This document shows, in pieces, positions 46,065 through 57,861 of a DNA stretch of 60,000 bases (the first letter of the stretch is position 1; each line of letters opens with the position of its first letter). The DNA is from Branchiostoma floridae (Eukaryota; Chordata; Leptocardii; Amphioxiformes; Branchiostomatidae): positions 3,680,157-3,740,156 of the forward strand of contig NC_049985.1 in NCBI RefSeq assembly GCF_000003815.2, in the 5' to 3' direction. The translations under genes and the position numbers were made by a program. The notes under the pieces are model-generated. The model worked only from the letters and a program-made list of their open reading frames with translations. It had not been told where the DNA came from and did not search any database.

Positions 46065-46885
46065 TGGCAACTGTGTGTTTAGAATTCATTCCCCTGTTTT
46101 TTCTATGATATCGAGTTTAGGGATTGAGTAATATTTCGTCATTGAACAATACGAGCAAAGTTTGATGAACGCCATAAATTGGATGTAACATCTTACTAGT
46201 TAACCTTTATCCGCGGGGTAACCTATAGCCGTTGTTTCTAAAACAGGGTATCTAGGGATATCAACTCGATGGACAGTGGTTGCAAATTATAATATTGCCA
46301 AAAAATTGTAGTTTAAAACTACAGTTCGTCGACTTGATATCCCTAGATACCCTGTTTTTTTTAACAACGACGGATCCCGCGGATAAAGGTGGACTAGCTG
46401 TAAGGTGCCCTCTCACTGCACTTGCATCACTCATGCACTGCAGGGTTCAAAAGATTTTCAACGAATTTTCTTACTTTTGTGTATTTTTTCGTCTTATAAG
46501 TCATACTTTTACGTATTCCGCAATATCTTAATTAATTAAAAAACGGAGAAAATAACAAAACAGTGACGCAGTGAACGAACCCCGCAGTGGCGCAAGCTTG
46601 ACGCAAGTGCAGTGAGAGGGCACCTTTACTCTCAATGGTAAATGAGTCCTCAAGACAAAAAATGTAGTTTAAAACCACCGTCTGCCGACGTGATATCTCT
46701 AGATACCCCGTTTTCAACAACGACGGATATAGATTACCCCGCGGATAAAGGTGAATCAGAGTTACATCTAATTTATGGCGTTTATGAAACTTTGCATGTA
46801 TTGTCCAAATAGAAAATATATCTCAATCTTTAGACTAGATATCATAAAAAAAGGGGGGAATGAATTCTAAACACACAATGGGTGG
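46065..46885. mobile_element. Nested inverted-repeat structure
   Basis: The left arm (46065-46270: GTGTGTTTAGAATTCATTCC, AACGCCATAAATT, CCTTTATCCGCGGGGTAA) is inverted at 46640-46885. Between the arms lies an extra partial copy (TGATATCCCTAGATACCCTG, CCGCGGATAAAGGT at 46335-46390), then a second palindrome (46401-46627) of the AAGGTGC family. The whole is an element-in-element hairpin of about 820 bp. Confidence 0.75.
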
Positions 46886-46984
46886 ACATAGGTTACCCTG
46901 TGGATAAAGGTGAACTAGCCTTACTCTCGGCGTTAAATTAGTCCTCAAAACTGAAGACTCCACTTCTTAATGTTTCACCACACA

Positions 46985-47235
46985 TCCCGGCGGCGTTGGT
47001 GGAAATAACAAAACAGTGACGCAGTGAACGAACCCCGCAATGACGCAAGATTGACGCAAGTGCAGTGAGAGGGCACCTTTACTCTCAATGCTAAATGAGT
47101 CCTGAAGACTCAAGACTTCAACTCTTAATGTTTCACCACACATCCCGGCGGCGTTGGTGGAAATAACAGTGACGCAGTGAACGAACCCCGCAGTGACGCA
47201 AGGTTGACGCAAGTGCAGTGAGAGGGCACCTTTAC
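46985..47235. repeat. Tandem copies of one MITE end
   Basis: CAGTGACGCAGTGAACGAAC, then CCCGCA(A/G)TGACGCAAG, TGACGCAAGTGCAGTGAGAG and GGCACCTTTACTCTC, occurs twice in a row (about 47012 and 47168) and matches the right half of 46401-46627. The connecting block, ending ACACATCCCGGCGGCGTTGG, is shared as well. Confidence 0.8.
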
Positions 47236-47398
47236 TCTCGACGTTAAATAAGCCCTCAAGACTCAAGACTGCAACCTTTAATGTTTCACCCCACATCTCA
47301 GGCGGCGTGGGAGGAAACGGATGACTCCTTATCGGTTTTGTAGCAGATTGTTTTCTGGATGTATTTCACGGTCGTGTGGGTAAGAAGCAGACAGATAT

Positions 47399-47765
47399 TT
47401 CAAGTACCGGAGATGTGTCCTACAGTAACACCTTGCGGAGAGTGGTGGAGTAGGGATCTCAAGTTGTTGAAAGAACACTAGACTTACACGTCTTATAGAT
47501 ATGTGAGAAGGAGATGGGTATGAATATTTCATGTTTTACTACTCAACGCGATTTATGAATAATACTATCAGTATCATTTTTTTCATTTGGTACAGTGGTT
47601 TGGGTCCCTGCCGCTTATACTTATTCAAGCACCGGAGACGTGTCCTATAGTAACACCTTCTAGGGAGTGGTGGAGTAGGGATCTCAAGTTGTTGAAAGAA
47701 CACTAGACTCACACGTCTAAAACATGTGAGAAGGCAGGAAGAAGCGATGGGTATGAATGAGTTAT
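47399..47765. repeat. ~230-bp tandem duplication
   Basis: GAGTGGTGGAGTAGGGATCT, CAAGTTGTTGAAAGAACACT and the flanks CCGGAGA(T/C)GTGTCCTA occur at 47399-47533 and 47629-47765. Confidence 0.85.
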
Positions 47766-50164
47766 ATTCAACTGCACGACATAGCGACTTATGAATGAAA
47801 ATACGCGAAGTACTTTTTCATTTGTTACAGAACTGTACAGAGTGGCATGGAAGGGCTCAGTTATGAAAGTCAATTATCTGGTACTTTTCTACGTAATAAG
47901 ATGAAGCAACTCTACTTAATTCCACACCAACATTCAATGTGCAAACATTCGATGTTGCAGTAATGCGAGGACGCTGTGAAGTATAATTTTTGTGGGTTGC
48001 AATATTTAGGGAATCCTATTGCGGCTCGTTCTTGCGCCGTTTTTAGCAACTGCCCAAAGTATGAAACAATGTTGTAAATGTGGGTATAGAGCAGCAGATA
48101 TCAATCTTATATAGATTTCCTCATCCAGACTTTGTCCGCTTTTAACGCTCTAATAATGCCCATGGTTGTCTTTAAACAGAGGGGCCAGGTTACCATGTTA
48201 CACTTGACATATAACAGTAATGACTTATGGACATAGGTTGTGGATAGAGTTTTCTTTTTGAGGGCGGAGCGGTCAGACAACTGATCGTATATGATGATGG
48301 CCCCCTCATGACCCAGCGAGACTCGGAAAATTGCCGATACTCTTAAACAGAAGGGTCAGGTTAGCGTGGGGTTATTAATGTCAACGGCGAAGGGCGATCA
48401 CCCCGGAAAAACTATGGCTATTCCCTGTAAATTGTGATACGTGTCCTGGAAGCGAAATATGCTTCTTGGTGCTTTGGATGCTCTTAACTCGGTATGGCGG
48501 CCTTGAAAAGGCGTCTTCTAACACGAAACATCTGCTCCGCCATACCTTCCACTATATTTAGAGAATCTTGATACATAAAAATGTACACAAGGCGTCTTGT
48601 TGGTTTTTAAGATACCTGTGCGGGGAGAAAAACCTTACATTAAGAAATCTAACGTTAAGGAAACTGCGGCGTCAGCTTATAGACAATCAATTAATCCCTC
48701 AACAGTCGTCCTCAATCTTCCAGATCTCAAAATCAGGGCAAACGTGTCGAAGCACGTCTCAGCCTAAGCGAAGCACAGCCCTCATGGCGTAATTCAGGCT
48801 CTCCAAGTCCTCTCGTGGAATTCGCGGCAATCTTATATCGCCGAGATGAACACGAGGGTGAGATATTGGGTATCCTCTATGATGAATTTCCTTCCGCCCC
48901 CGAAGGCAATGAAAGTTTCAGCTTCATCTATCACGTTAGCAGAGTTCAATGATCTTAGTGAGCATCCTACATTTTAGGGAAGCAGTAAAACGGTCTACAT
49001 GTTGTGGTAATGAAGGAATTTTATACTCTAATTGATTTTGCCTCCGTGTTTTATGTATAACGGTGCACATGTATATGCTTTGATGGTGAAGGAAAGATGT
49101 ACTTTAATTTCGCCTTCGTGTTTAACATACTGTGATGCTGTAGCTAATGAACAGTAAAACCTTAGATATTGGATCCTTTTCAAGGACATATGGTGAGACA
49201 AAATGTATCAAAATTGGAAGTTCCGATGCAGTACCAGACAAAGCCTCCAGGAGGCCCATTATCAAACTTGACCTTCATTTTTCCAGACACCTACCGTCCT
49301 TTCTAACGTCATATGGATCCATCCACAATTTCTTGACTTTTTCTGACGCGCGCGTGTTTGAGTGTCCTGTTTTCTACATTATTGACAAACAATGTGTCCA
49401 TTTGACAATGTCCATCATTGTCACCAAAGCAAAACCAAAGAACATTACATATGCATATTCATAAAAAACGACAGCATTTAAAAGCTCGTAATAAAGCCAG
49501 CATTAGAGACTGCCATCACGTATCGGATCATGCAAAAAGCTCTCAAATGAATCCACGCCGCCGTGAAATGGAATCACAATTGCTTGTTCGCAACTCGCTG
49601 CCCAATTGCCCTATTTCATAAGTGCCCCTCAGGTGCTAAGCAGCGGCAGCAGGTCTGGCTAATAGCCAATCAAGATGGCGGTTGATTACCACTTATCTCT
49701 AATGAGTGGTTCGTGACTGAAAAAGACAATTTTCAGTTTTAGGTTAAGTGAAATAAAGCCGTTGTAGAGGAAAGACCACAGGAAGGTCAATGTGGCAGTT
49801 TTAATGGGATAGAAGGTGAATCCGTTGAATAATACCGCCTTAGAGCGTGCATGTGATAGAGGCAAAAGATAAAGAAACCAAGAATTACCGCGGGAAAGTT
49901 TACAACTGAAGAAAGTGGCTGTTTTCGGAAAAAAGATAGCCAGAAAAGAAACAGCGGGACTAACAAATGGCCTTTCATAGTATCGTGCAATGCTGCTTAA
50001 ATGATTTCCAGAAACATTAAAACATACCTGAGAACTGTTGGTTATCCGCCTGCTCCGTACCCTTCACTACAGCGATAAATGTCCTTCTGCCGTGTTCATT
50101 CCACGTACGCCATACAGGATACAACGATACATATTGTTCCTCACAACGACCACGTTCCCTCTAC

Positions 50165-50400
50165 GTAGTGTGGCAGGACTTGCCTTCCTTGCTCCCTGGT
50201 ACCCGCAGAGTCTATTCTGCCTGGGTTTGTTTCCTTTCGGCTAAAAATCTGATCAATCCCCTTCCCGGGCTCCAGGTAGTGTAGCAGCACTAGCTGGGCT
50301 TCCTTCCTCCCTGGTACCCACAGAGTCTATTCTGCCTGGGTTTGTTTCCTTTCGGCTAAAAATCTGATGAGTCCACTTCCCGGGCTCCAGGTAGTGTGGC
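50165..50400. repeat. ~118-bp tandem duplication
   Basis: AGAGTCTATTCTGCCTGGGT, TTGTTTCCTTTCGGCTAAAA and CCCGGGCTCCAGGTAGTGT each occur twice, with a partial third unit start near 50168. Confidence 0.85.
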
Positions 50401-51479
50401 AAGCGCGGTCCTCTTTTTCAAATCTTTAGACAGATGTCGTACTGACTCAGGAGACCATCTGTGCGCCTATGGATGGTTGAAAACTAATCAGAACTTAGAT
50501 ATCCGATCAACAGTGTTTCAATTTTTTCCTGTTCTCTCTAGGCGTGTACAGATAACTTACCAGTCTGGTAAGTTAGCGTCCTTGCAGTATAGAAACATAG
50601 ATAGAATCCACTGCCGCTGCTTTGAGGGAGCCCCCAACACCGTCTGTTCTATACAGTCATGCCCTATTGGCCCAGAACATCCTTGGTGATGTATTCTCTG
50701 TGTAGCACGTTGAAGCCCTTCATTTGAATCGACTTCCTGTCCAACGGTCTGGTACTTGACTCAGTCCGTGCTGCACGGCCGTCTGCAGCAGCTCTAGCCG
50801 CGCACATGGCCATGGCAGGTGGATCACCAATCATCCACCGCCTCTAATGAAACGATTGTTACAGCAGGCCGACACAAGTCAGACTGTTGTTTGTGGGCAG
50901 AAGCTTGCTAAATGCGTTCAAAGCGGGCTGATCAACATTAATAACTATTGGAACGAAAAGTTCCCCTTGGAAATAGTTCCTCTAGAAATACTGACAATGA
51001 TCGTCATACAATTATTTTGCGTCCTTCTTCAGCATCTCAAGCGTAGCTTCATTTTTTCTTACCTATTCTATAGCCTACCTCTAGATGTGTTTTGAAGTGG
51101 GAAACAGGACTTCGACTGTGTGGAACGTAATTTTAACCGAGCAGGTCAATTGTATATGTTCCACTGACTATTTGGTATGTGCAACTTATGTACTAGTAAG
51201 TTATGATTCTATGCCCCTATTTGTAAAGATGGCTGCAAAACAGACTCTTTTTCACTAACCTTTTGGTGGCATTCACCGCAGTGTAAATGTTTATCAAAAG
51301 ACCGATAGATATGTATCAATAAATCGCAATGACTGTTATCCTTCAATAAAATGACAGCTAGTAGTAACGAAAATTAAAAACAAAAACGGCTAAACAGTCA
51401 GTTGAGTTTTCCCGGCCCACCACTCCATCCCGCGTGTATCCCATCTCACCATTAGGGCAGCAGATGAGTACAGGAAACC

Positions 51480-52055
51480 TTTCAGAAAAGGGGGGACGAT
51501 ACTGACTTATGTGGGCTGAAGTGTGCAGTGGTGCTTATAGTCAGTCAAACCAATCTGTTTCAAATGTTTTTTTTCCTTCCCCGTACGCGTGTTAGGACAT
51601 ATGCCGCTTGGTTATTATATTTCACACATCCACAAAGGGCCCGGCCGGCCCTCTGTGATGGGGGGGGGGGGGGGGGGTTGGGGGTATGGGGACCATAGGG
51701 CTAATATGGGCTAAAGGGGGGGACTTATGAGCACTCAAACCAATCTGTTTCAAATGGGTTCTTCCTGCCCCGGGTTAGGACATATGCCGCTTGGTTATTA
51801 TATTCCTTGGGAGGGCTCCATGACACTGCTCCTTTAGAATTAGCTTGGGAAATCTGGCCAATACATGTATATATGTGTAAGAAACTTATCATTACATTCG
51901 CTGTACATACACTATCGGAGATGGGTAGGCGATACGGACTGATGTGAGCTGAAGTGTGGTGCTTATGATCAGTCAAAGCAATCTGCTTCAAATGTGTTTT
52001 TTCCTAGGACTGTCCCGTACGCGTGTTAGGACATATGCCGCTTGGTTATCGTATT
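51480..52055. repeat. Three dispersed copies of an ~130-bp repeat
   Basis: CAGTCAAACCAATCTGTTTC (or close), then GTTAGGACATATGCCGCTTG and GTTATTATAT, appears at about 51541-51620, 51731-51805 and 51970-52050. A poly-G run (51661-51677) lies between copies. Confidence 0.75.
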
Positions 52056-54141
52056 CCCAACGAATGCCAGGGGTAACACTTTGATTTCTATTAGACAATA
52101 GATTATTAGACAATAAAGTACTAGATAAAGAATTGTGGAGTGAATGTAGCAATTTCAGTGAAAATCCTCAGGGGTCTGTTTCAAACAGTTTCAGTAAGAA
52201 TATCCTACATAAGTTGTATGACGTTGACCGAATTGCCAGTAATGTGGGGATAAAAATCGTGACATGCAAGGAACTATTGAAGAGAAAAGGGGGATCTTTC
52301 ATCGGTGACTTAGAAGGATGCTGGATGCTATCTGAAACGTCTGACTCCTAAATTTAAAACAATACCCAATTGCTCGATTTCTTTGTATCACGTAATGCTT
52401 TACCTATATCTAGCCTTCATCGACGGACAGTACAACCTATCTCACGGACTGGTGATCTTCCTCTGACAGACGGATGAGAAAGATTCCATTCCATTTGCCA
52501 CCAGCCTCTTGCAGATACTTCAAGTACATGTACTGTCATCAATGCTTGTATGATATGTACAAAACCGTTCGAAATCCATATCTATGTTGACGTTGATGAC
52601 CACATCTAATTTCAATGTTGCGGCATTGCGGACGTTAGACAGATGAAAACTGTCACATAAATGACAGTTCAATTCCTCTCTCCGGCGTCTGTTGTGTTGA
52701 TTTATTGATTTCTTTTCTTTTAGAGTTACCATAACCGACATTCCCTGTACACGCGTGGCCTACCGTAGCAGTCTCCGAACGGGGCTGTTTTATGTTGGGG
52801 GGGGGGGGGGTTGTGGCAATTTGCGATTTTCTACGTTCTCTTACTCTTAGGGGAGTTTGCCCGTTTCCGACATACGGCAATGCCGCAAATCTTTGCCTAC
52901 ATACCCAAGGAACATAAAGTGTCCCCTCAAAAATGTGCCCTCACAGCACCCATTTACGATTAAAACAAAACTTTAATGAAATTGTGTACTGTGTTTTGAA
53001 TAGTGTTTATTCATTTGAGTAAAAACCGAGACCTTATTCTGACCCCTACGTGAAATTATGCATGTATTTTAATTTTCCGTTGTTTACTTGACGGCGGTGC
53101 TTGATTGTGCACACGGAGTAATTACATGCATTATTGAACTATTGTAACTGAAACCCCCCATTTACAGCCTTTCAATCGACAACCCTCGCGCCACTAATGT
53201 CTCAGTCTCCGGCTAGGATGTCTGTAAACGGTCGTCACCATATCGTCGACCACTCGATACCATATCGGATCATTTTATAACTTTTGGGGAGGTTTGATGA
53301 TAAGCAAAAGCGTACATAAAGTAACTGTTTAATAACAAATGTAAAACAGTTTCGCCATAAATGGTAAAGCAGCATTATAACCCGAGTAAAAAAAAACGGA
53401 ACCCTAACCAATGCCTATTCAACTACTCTACGAAACATCACGGTGTGGACAGAGTGTTATACATTTACAGTGATAGGCGTGCTATACTGATTATATACAT
53501 AAAAGACGACGACAGTTTACGAGACGGAAATTAGTGATGTGAACACATTTCACATTTGCCTAACTCTGTGAACAGTCAAGCACTGGCCCTGCTCAGCTTC
53601 GCCTAACAACCAAGCACAAAATTTCTTACATTCAGATGTTACTTTTCAAGTATTTTTCTGCAAAGTTTATACACATTTGTTGGTAAAATTTGTTTTTCAA
53701 TGATGTCTATTTCGAACAGAGTGTCTTAACATCACAGGCTGTACGCTTATGTTGCGAGATGTCACCATTCAGAGGATTATAGTTTTTTTTCTTCACTAAA
53801 TGGCTCAAACTAACTTTGGTCGTAGAAAGGAACACAGCTACGTGTGGATTTACTACCAAAGTACGGGCTTCATGATTAATCAATGCTGGTCGATCTATAT
53901 TGATAACAATGCAAAGATACAACGAACAAGATACAAAAGCTTATTACAAACAGTACATAACCAAATCCAACTCTGGGGGTAGGGGGTGGTGGAGGGCAAA
54001 ATGTGTCTAGCCTACAGGTTAATAGTAGAGCATAATTTGTTGCAACTTTGTAAAAAATATTTGGCCTCGTAAAGACCGTAAAACGGTCGTGTGATAATCT
54101 TAAATTCCAACACAAGATTAAAACAAATACGAGGGACACCA

Positions 54142-54296
54142 ATGCGTGAGGGTCACGATATGTTCCAAACTGAGGCAAAAATGGCGGAGGGAGGGGCGCC
54201 CAAACTTCTTAGTCCAGAGGGCGACGTGAGCTCGCCCAGGACTTTCTCATTCACCAGTGAGCCGGGGGCATACACACCCGGGGACCAGGCAGGAAG
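54142..54296 (+). other. Possible orphan first exon of an unseen plus-strand gene
   Basis: The open frame from ATG 54142, with a stronger Kozak ATG at 54181 (AAAAATGGCG), encodes MAEGGAPKLLSPEGDVSSPR then EPGAYTPGDQAGR. It ends at donor GGAAG/GTAGGG in phase 2. The surroundings are GC-rich. It resembles TRPC exon 1b in start (MA-D/E-G), the EPxAYTPG motif and donor phase. No following exon is visible before the LINE. Confidence 0.35.
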
Positions 54297-54683
54297 GTAG
54301 GGTAGGGTGTGGGGGGTCGAGGGTGGGTAGGTAGTAGGGTTCGGGTGGTGGGGGAAGAAATGGAATGTACCATGTTCCAATTTAAGTTTACATGTCTTGA
54401 TAGGAATGTGCCATGACATTTGTTGGTGTTTTGGACAGGGTGACAGTTCCAGAATCCCTGACAGTCCCCAATTTCCCCCACTTTACTCAGCTAAAATACG
54501 TAACGAAGCTAGTTTTATTATTGGATGTTTAGGACGACAAATAAATTGAAAGCGTAGGGTGTGAGGTACCCTGGAAGTGTTGTACAACATCTAGCTGTAT
54601 TCTGGCGGAAATAGTTCTCGAAGATGGGCACTTTATTCACAACCAGGATCTATGTACGATTTACAACTAACATCTCGGTGACT

Positions 54684-54740
54684 AGCCTGACTAAAATCGC
54701 GCTCCTAGCGGCCGGCCCTATAGTATTGCCGCCCCCCTCG
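54684..54740 (+). repeat. Repeat shared, inverted, with 38926-39000
   Basis: GCCTGACTAAAATCGCGCTC, then CTAGCGGCCGGCCCTATAGT. It lies about 200 bp before the LINE ORF1 repeats, so it could be the LINE 5' end or a separate element end. Confidence 0.6.
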
Positions 54741-54944
54741 GGGAGGGGGTCAGTTATCATACAAGATGGCGGCGACGACGGTCACGGCGATCGCACGCTC
54801 CTGCTAGAATAAGTTAAATTGTGTCTAACCGTGCGATCCATCCAATATTTTACATTCTACTAGTTTGCTGATGTAAGTTTCTTCTACTTGAGTAGGTTTT
54901 TGCGTACTTTGGTCTATTTTCGCTGCAAATACGGCGGTAATTTT

Positions 54945-55044
54945 GGAGCAACAGACAACCCAAGCCGACCCAAGCGCTCGGAACAATGGCGACTGGAGCA
55001 ACAGACAACCCAAGCCGACCCAAGCGCTCGGAACAATGGCGACC
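54945..55044 (+). repeat. 50-bp direct repeat at the LINE ORF1 start
   Basis: GGAGCAACAGACAACCCAAG...AACAATGGCGAC is present twice (from 54945 and from 54995). The second copy supplies the ORF1 ATG (55036). The first supplies an ATG (54986) in another frame, whose 71-codon frame overlaps the ORF1 start. Confidence 0.9.
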
Positions 55045-57564
55045 GATGGAAGTGACCCTGAAAAGTTGTACTCGGCACTCGGTGTTCCACCCACAGCGAC
55101 TCACGATGAAATTGTCGCTGCCTACACGACAGAGCTCCTGTTGTATGAAGAAGCGTGCAAGCTTAGCAGGACAGACAGCGTCTTCAAGAAAGCTCATGTA
55201 AAGCACAAAGAGGTGAGGAAGGCTTTTACTGTTCTTTCGGACGCTTCCCGTAGACAACAGTACAACGACAGCCATACCATCCCCGGCGCGCCCAGATTCT
55301 CCAAGAAATCGCTGAAACAGCCTAGGAACTATTGTATACAACACAACGCTCAAAGTATCACAATATACCTTCCCCCCAATCATGCGATTTCCTGGCTTTC
55401 TAAATGTGAGGAGTTCTACAACACTCGAGCAAAAGACGAGTCCAGTGACGGTCATCACATCAAAACCACGTTCGTTGACTTCCAAACCAAACAGTCGGTT
55501 GGTTCTGTGAGCATCAAAATCTACGAATCGACCCAGAAGTTGCTGATTCAAGGTTCGGCGTACTTGCTTTGGTTTTCGGAAGTGTTCCCTGGTCTCAGAC
55601 AGAAGGTACAACAGAACATTAGCTCCACTCCTCCCGTGAACAATAATACGGTTGTTTCACCTCAGAACACAAGCCTGGAGGGTTCTATAACGACAGTGAA
55701 TAGCAGCACTACACTTTGCCAAACGTGTGATCAACCCCTTGCGTCTGATGTGTGTCCGCTGTGCAGAACTGTACCTAAAGGTTTGCTTGATGTAAACAGT
55801 AATGAGACTGAAGGTGTATCTGACAATATGTCTAACACTCAGACAAATGTGGCGGATCGGTGTTCCTCTTCCAATTGCTCTATTGTTCAAGACAGCGTAA
55901 ACAAGCTGGAAACGTGTCTAGTTGATTCAATCGCCGACAGAAAAACGTTTGAGGACTCTATTTCACAACGGCTGTCTGTCCTTGAAGACAAACTGAAATC
56001 CTCCGGCCAAAACCACAGGTGTAGTGGCCTCACTATTGAAGAAGGGAAAAAGCTGAAAGATGACATTGTGCGTCTTGAAAGGGAAAAGCGCGATCTTGCA
56101 CGTGAAGTCAAGACGTTACGAGACAGATTCGACGAATTAGTCAAGACCACATCAAAGCGGCAGGTGACATCGGCGGGAACTCAAACCAGGGAAAATCAGG
56201 ATTCAGAACGCGCCGACAGGCTAATCCGCGAAGTGGCGACAATAAAGGTACACAACAGATTCGAGGTGCTGAACGAGGCCATTGATGGTACCGCCGCTGG
56301 CAGTTCACATATGCCGGAGAAACAAGGTGCACAGAAAAGCCATTCAGAAGCTAATCACCGCCCGCGTGCAGCCAGAGACAACACTGAGATCCCGCCGGAG
56401 GAGACAATGACGACCAATCTACAAAACAAAGAAACCCAGCCCGACATACTCATCCTGGGAGACTCCAACACCAAAGCGCTAAAAACGGACGTACTGTACC
56501 CAAACAAACGTGTGAATAAAGAATTGGCCTTCAACATTTCTCAATGCCTAGACTACATTCAGAGTTCGGCCCGACCTGACCCAAAGGTCATTTTGTACCA
56601 TGTTGGGACGAATGACATACGGGATGCTAGAGACGCTACATTGGTGACAGAGAACTTTCGCGAGCTAATCCAGGTAACCCACGAGAAGTATCCACGCACC
56701 AACCTTGTCTTATCTTCAGTGCTACCAAGAGATGACCCCACCCTCCAACAATTTGGTGATGACGTCAACACCTTCCTGAAGGTCGCCGCTGATGAGACGT
56801 CTTACATTCACACTATCGACAACTCGAACTTTGCCACCTCTGGGACCATCAAGAGACCCCTGTACTCATCAGACGGATATCATCTCAACAGAAATGGGAC
56901 TCGGGTTCTGGCAGCCAACATAAAGCGAACGATCAACCCCCTCGTAGGCCTGGGCCATTACATGGGCCGAAGGAACGACCCTATCATCAACAACAACCAA
57001 CCCACAGCAAACATCAAGCTAAGTTCTCCGAACCGCTCGTACAGAGACGCAGTAGTTGGTGCACAGATGGGCAGACCCAGTCAGACACCTCCTCGATTCC
57101 AACCCCAACCCGCTCCAAGACCAACTCAGTCTCCTACTCGCTCCCAACCCGCTCCAACTTCAAGTCACCACCCCGTGCATGGACGCCCTGCACCGGCACC
57201 TGAGAGAGGCCCGACAGAATGTATGCCTGTCATTCCTACCGGACCTTCAACACAGAGAACAGGACAGACGTTCGATGCGCCAAGGGTTAGCGGCCCTATC
57301 ACCCTGCAAGGGTCAAAGTCCTCTACTTCGAATGGCCAGACGGGGGAAACAGCGATCACGCCCAGACACCATGCAGGACCCTGGAACCAGCCCCCACCCT
57401 CCGGACCTTGGAGCCGGCCCATGTTCCAGCCTCCTCCCGTGCCCTGGGGACCCCACCCGAACGCCAACATCCCCATCCCGCCCCGACATCCACCGCTGAT
57501 GAACCCACCGCCCTGGCCATGGCACCCAAGTATGATGTGGCCGCCGATGTTCGCCATGTGGTAG
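55036..57564 (+). CDS. LINE ORF1: J-domain-like module, coiled coil, SGNH esterase
   Basis: 842 aa from ATG 55036 (MATDGSDPEKLYSALGVPP). Residues 8-74 look like a DnaJ J domain: LYSALGVPPTATHDEIVAAY for helices I-II and VRKAFTVLSDASRRQQYND for helices III-IV. The HPD loop is absent. A ~120-residue segment follows (IYESTQKLLIQGSAYLLWF), then a CxxC-x8-CxxC zinc knuckle (226-245: CQTCDQPLASDVCPLC). A coiled coil spans about 330-375. The SGNH hydrolase (470-640) keeps GDSN, GTND and SDGYH, so all catalytic blocks are present. The tail (675-842) is Pro/Trp-rich. In CR1-like elements ORF1 acts in RNA binding and retrotransposition. The frame also runs open upstream to 54943 without another ATG. 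Confidence 0.88.
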   Translation: MATDGSDPEKLYSALGVPPTATHDEIVAAYTTELLLYEEACKLSRTDSVFKKAHVKHKEVRKAFTVLSDASRRQQYNDSHTIPGAPRFSKKSLKQPRNYCIQHNAQSITIYLPPNHAISWLSKCEEFYNTRAKDESSDGHHIKTTFVDFQTKQSVGSVSIKIYESTQKLLIQGSAYLLWFSEVFPGLRQKVQQNISSTPPVNNNTVVSPQNTSLEGSITTVNSSTTLCQTCDQPLASDVCPLCRTVPKGLLDVNSNETEGVSDNMSNTQTNVADRCSSSNCSIVQDSVNKLETCLVDSIADRKTFEDSISQRLSVLEDKLKSSGQNHRCSGLTIEEGKKLKDDIVRLEREKRDLAREVKTLRDRFDELVKTTSKRQVTSAGTQTRENQDSERADRLIREVATIKVHNRFEVLNEAIDGTAAGSSHMPEKQGAQKSHSEANHRPRAARDNTEIPPEETMTTNLQNKETQPDILILGDSNTKALKTDVLYPNKRVNKELAFNISQCLDYIQSSARPDPKVILYHVGTNDIRDARDATLVTENFRELIQVTHEKYPRTNLVLSSVLPRDDPTLQQFGDDVNTFLKVAADETSYIHTIDNSNFATSGTIKRPLYSSDGYHLNRNGTRVLAANIKRTINPLVGLGHYMGRRNDPIINNNQPTANIKLSSPNRSYRDAVVGAQMGRPSQTPPRFQPQPAPRPTQSPTRSQPAPTSSHHPVHGRPAPAPERGPTECMPVIPTGPSTQRTGQTFDAPRVSGPITLQGSKSSTSNGQTGETAITPRHHAGPWNQPPPSGPWSRPMFQPPPVPWGPHPNANIPIPPRHPPLMNPPPWPWHPSMMWPPMFAMW

Positions 57565-57861
57565 GATGTGTACTGGGAATGTACTTTGCGTCACCCTATG
57601 TGCCTTTACTTTTAAATTCCCTTTTCTGTTTTTGTTTGTTATCTCTTAAAGAACTGCTAGACTCATTGTTTGCTAACGTTGGTATTTCATAAACATATAG
57701 TAGTAGTTTTAGACTTCCAATTTATAGTATCTCACTGAAGTTTTAGAATTCATTGTCTTAGTATCTCTATTTAAATGTTTAACTAGTTAAGTATTGTCAA
57801 GTATTGTGGATTCGGACCGTAAAGACACAATTTTTCTTAGTACTAGTACTTTATCAACAGT

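Larger units (their letters stand above)
45432..54141. other. Repeat-rich intergenic block without a recognised gene
   Basis: Upstream of TRPC. It contains nested inverted repeats (46065-46885), tandem half-MITEs (46985-47235), tandem repeats (47399-47765, 50165-50400, 51480-52055), a dispersed repeat (49197-49350) and poly-G runs (~51660, 52797). The frames near 48568, 49147, 50396 and 53707 show no homology, splice context or composition supporting a gene. Confidence 0.55.

Noticed and set aside
49147-49464. 105-aa plus-strand frame
   Set aside because: It overlaps a dispersed repeat also present at 28745 and has no protein similarity.
54850-55611. 253-aa minus-strand frame
   Set aside because: It is antisense to LINE ORF1, which has clear domains; no homology was seen in the antisense product.
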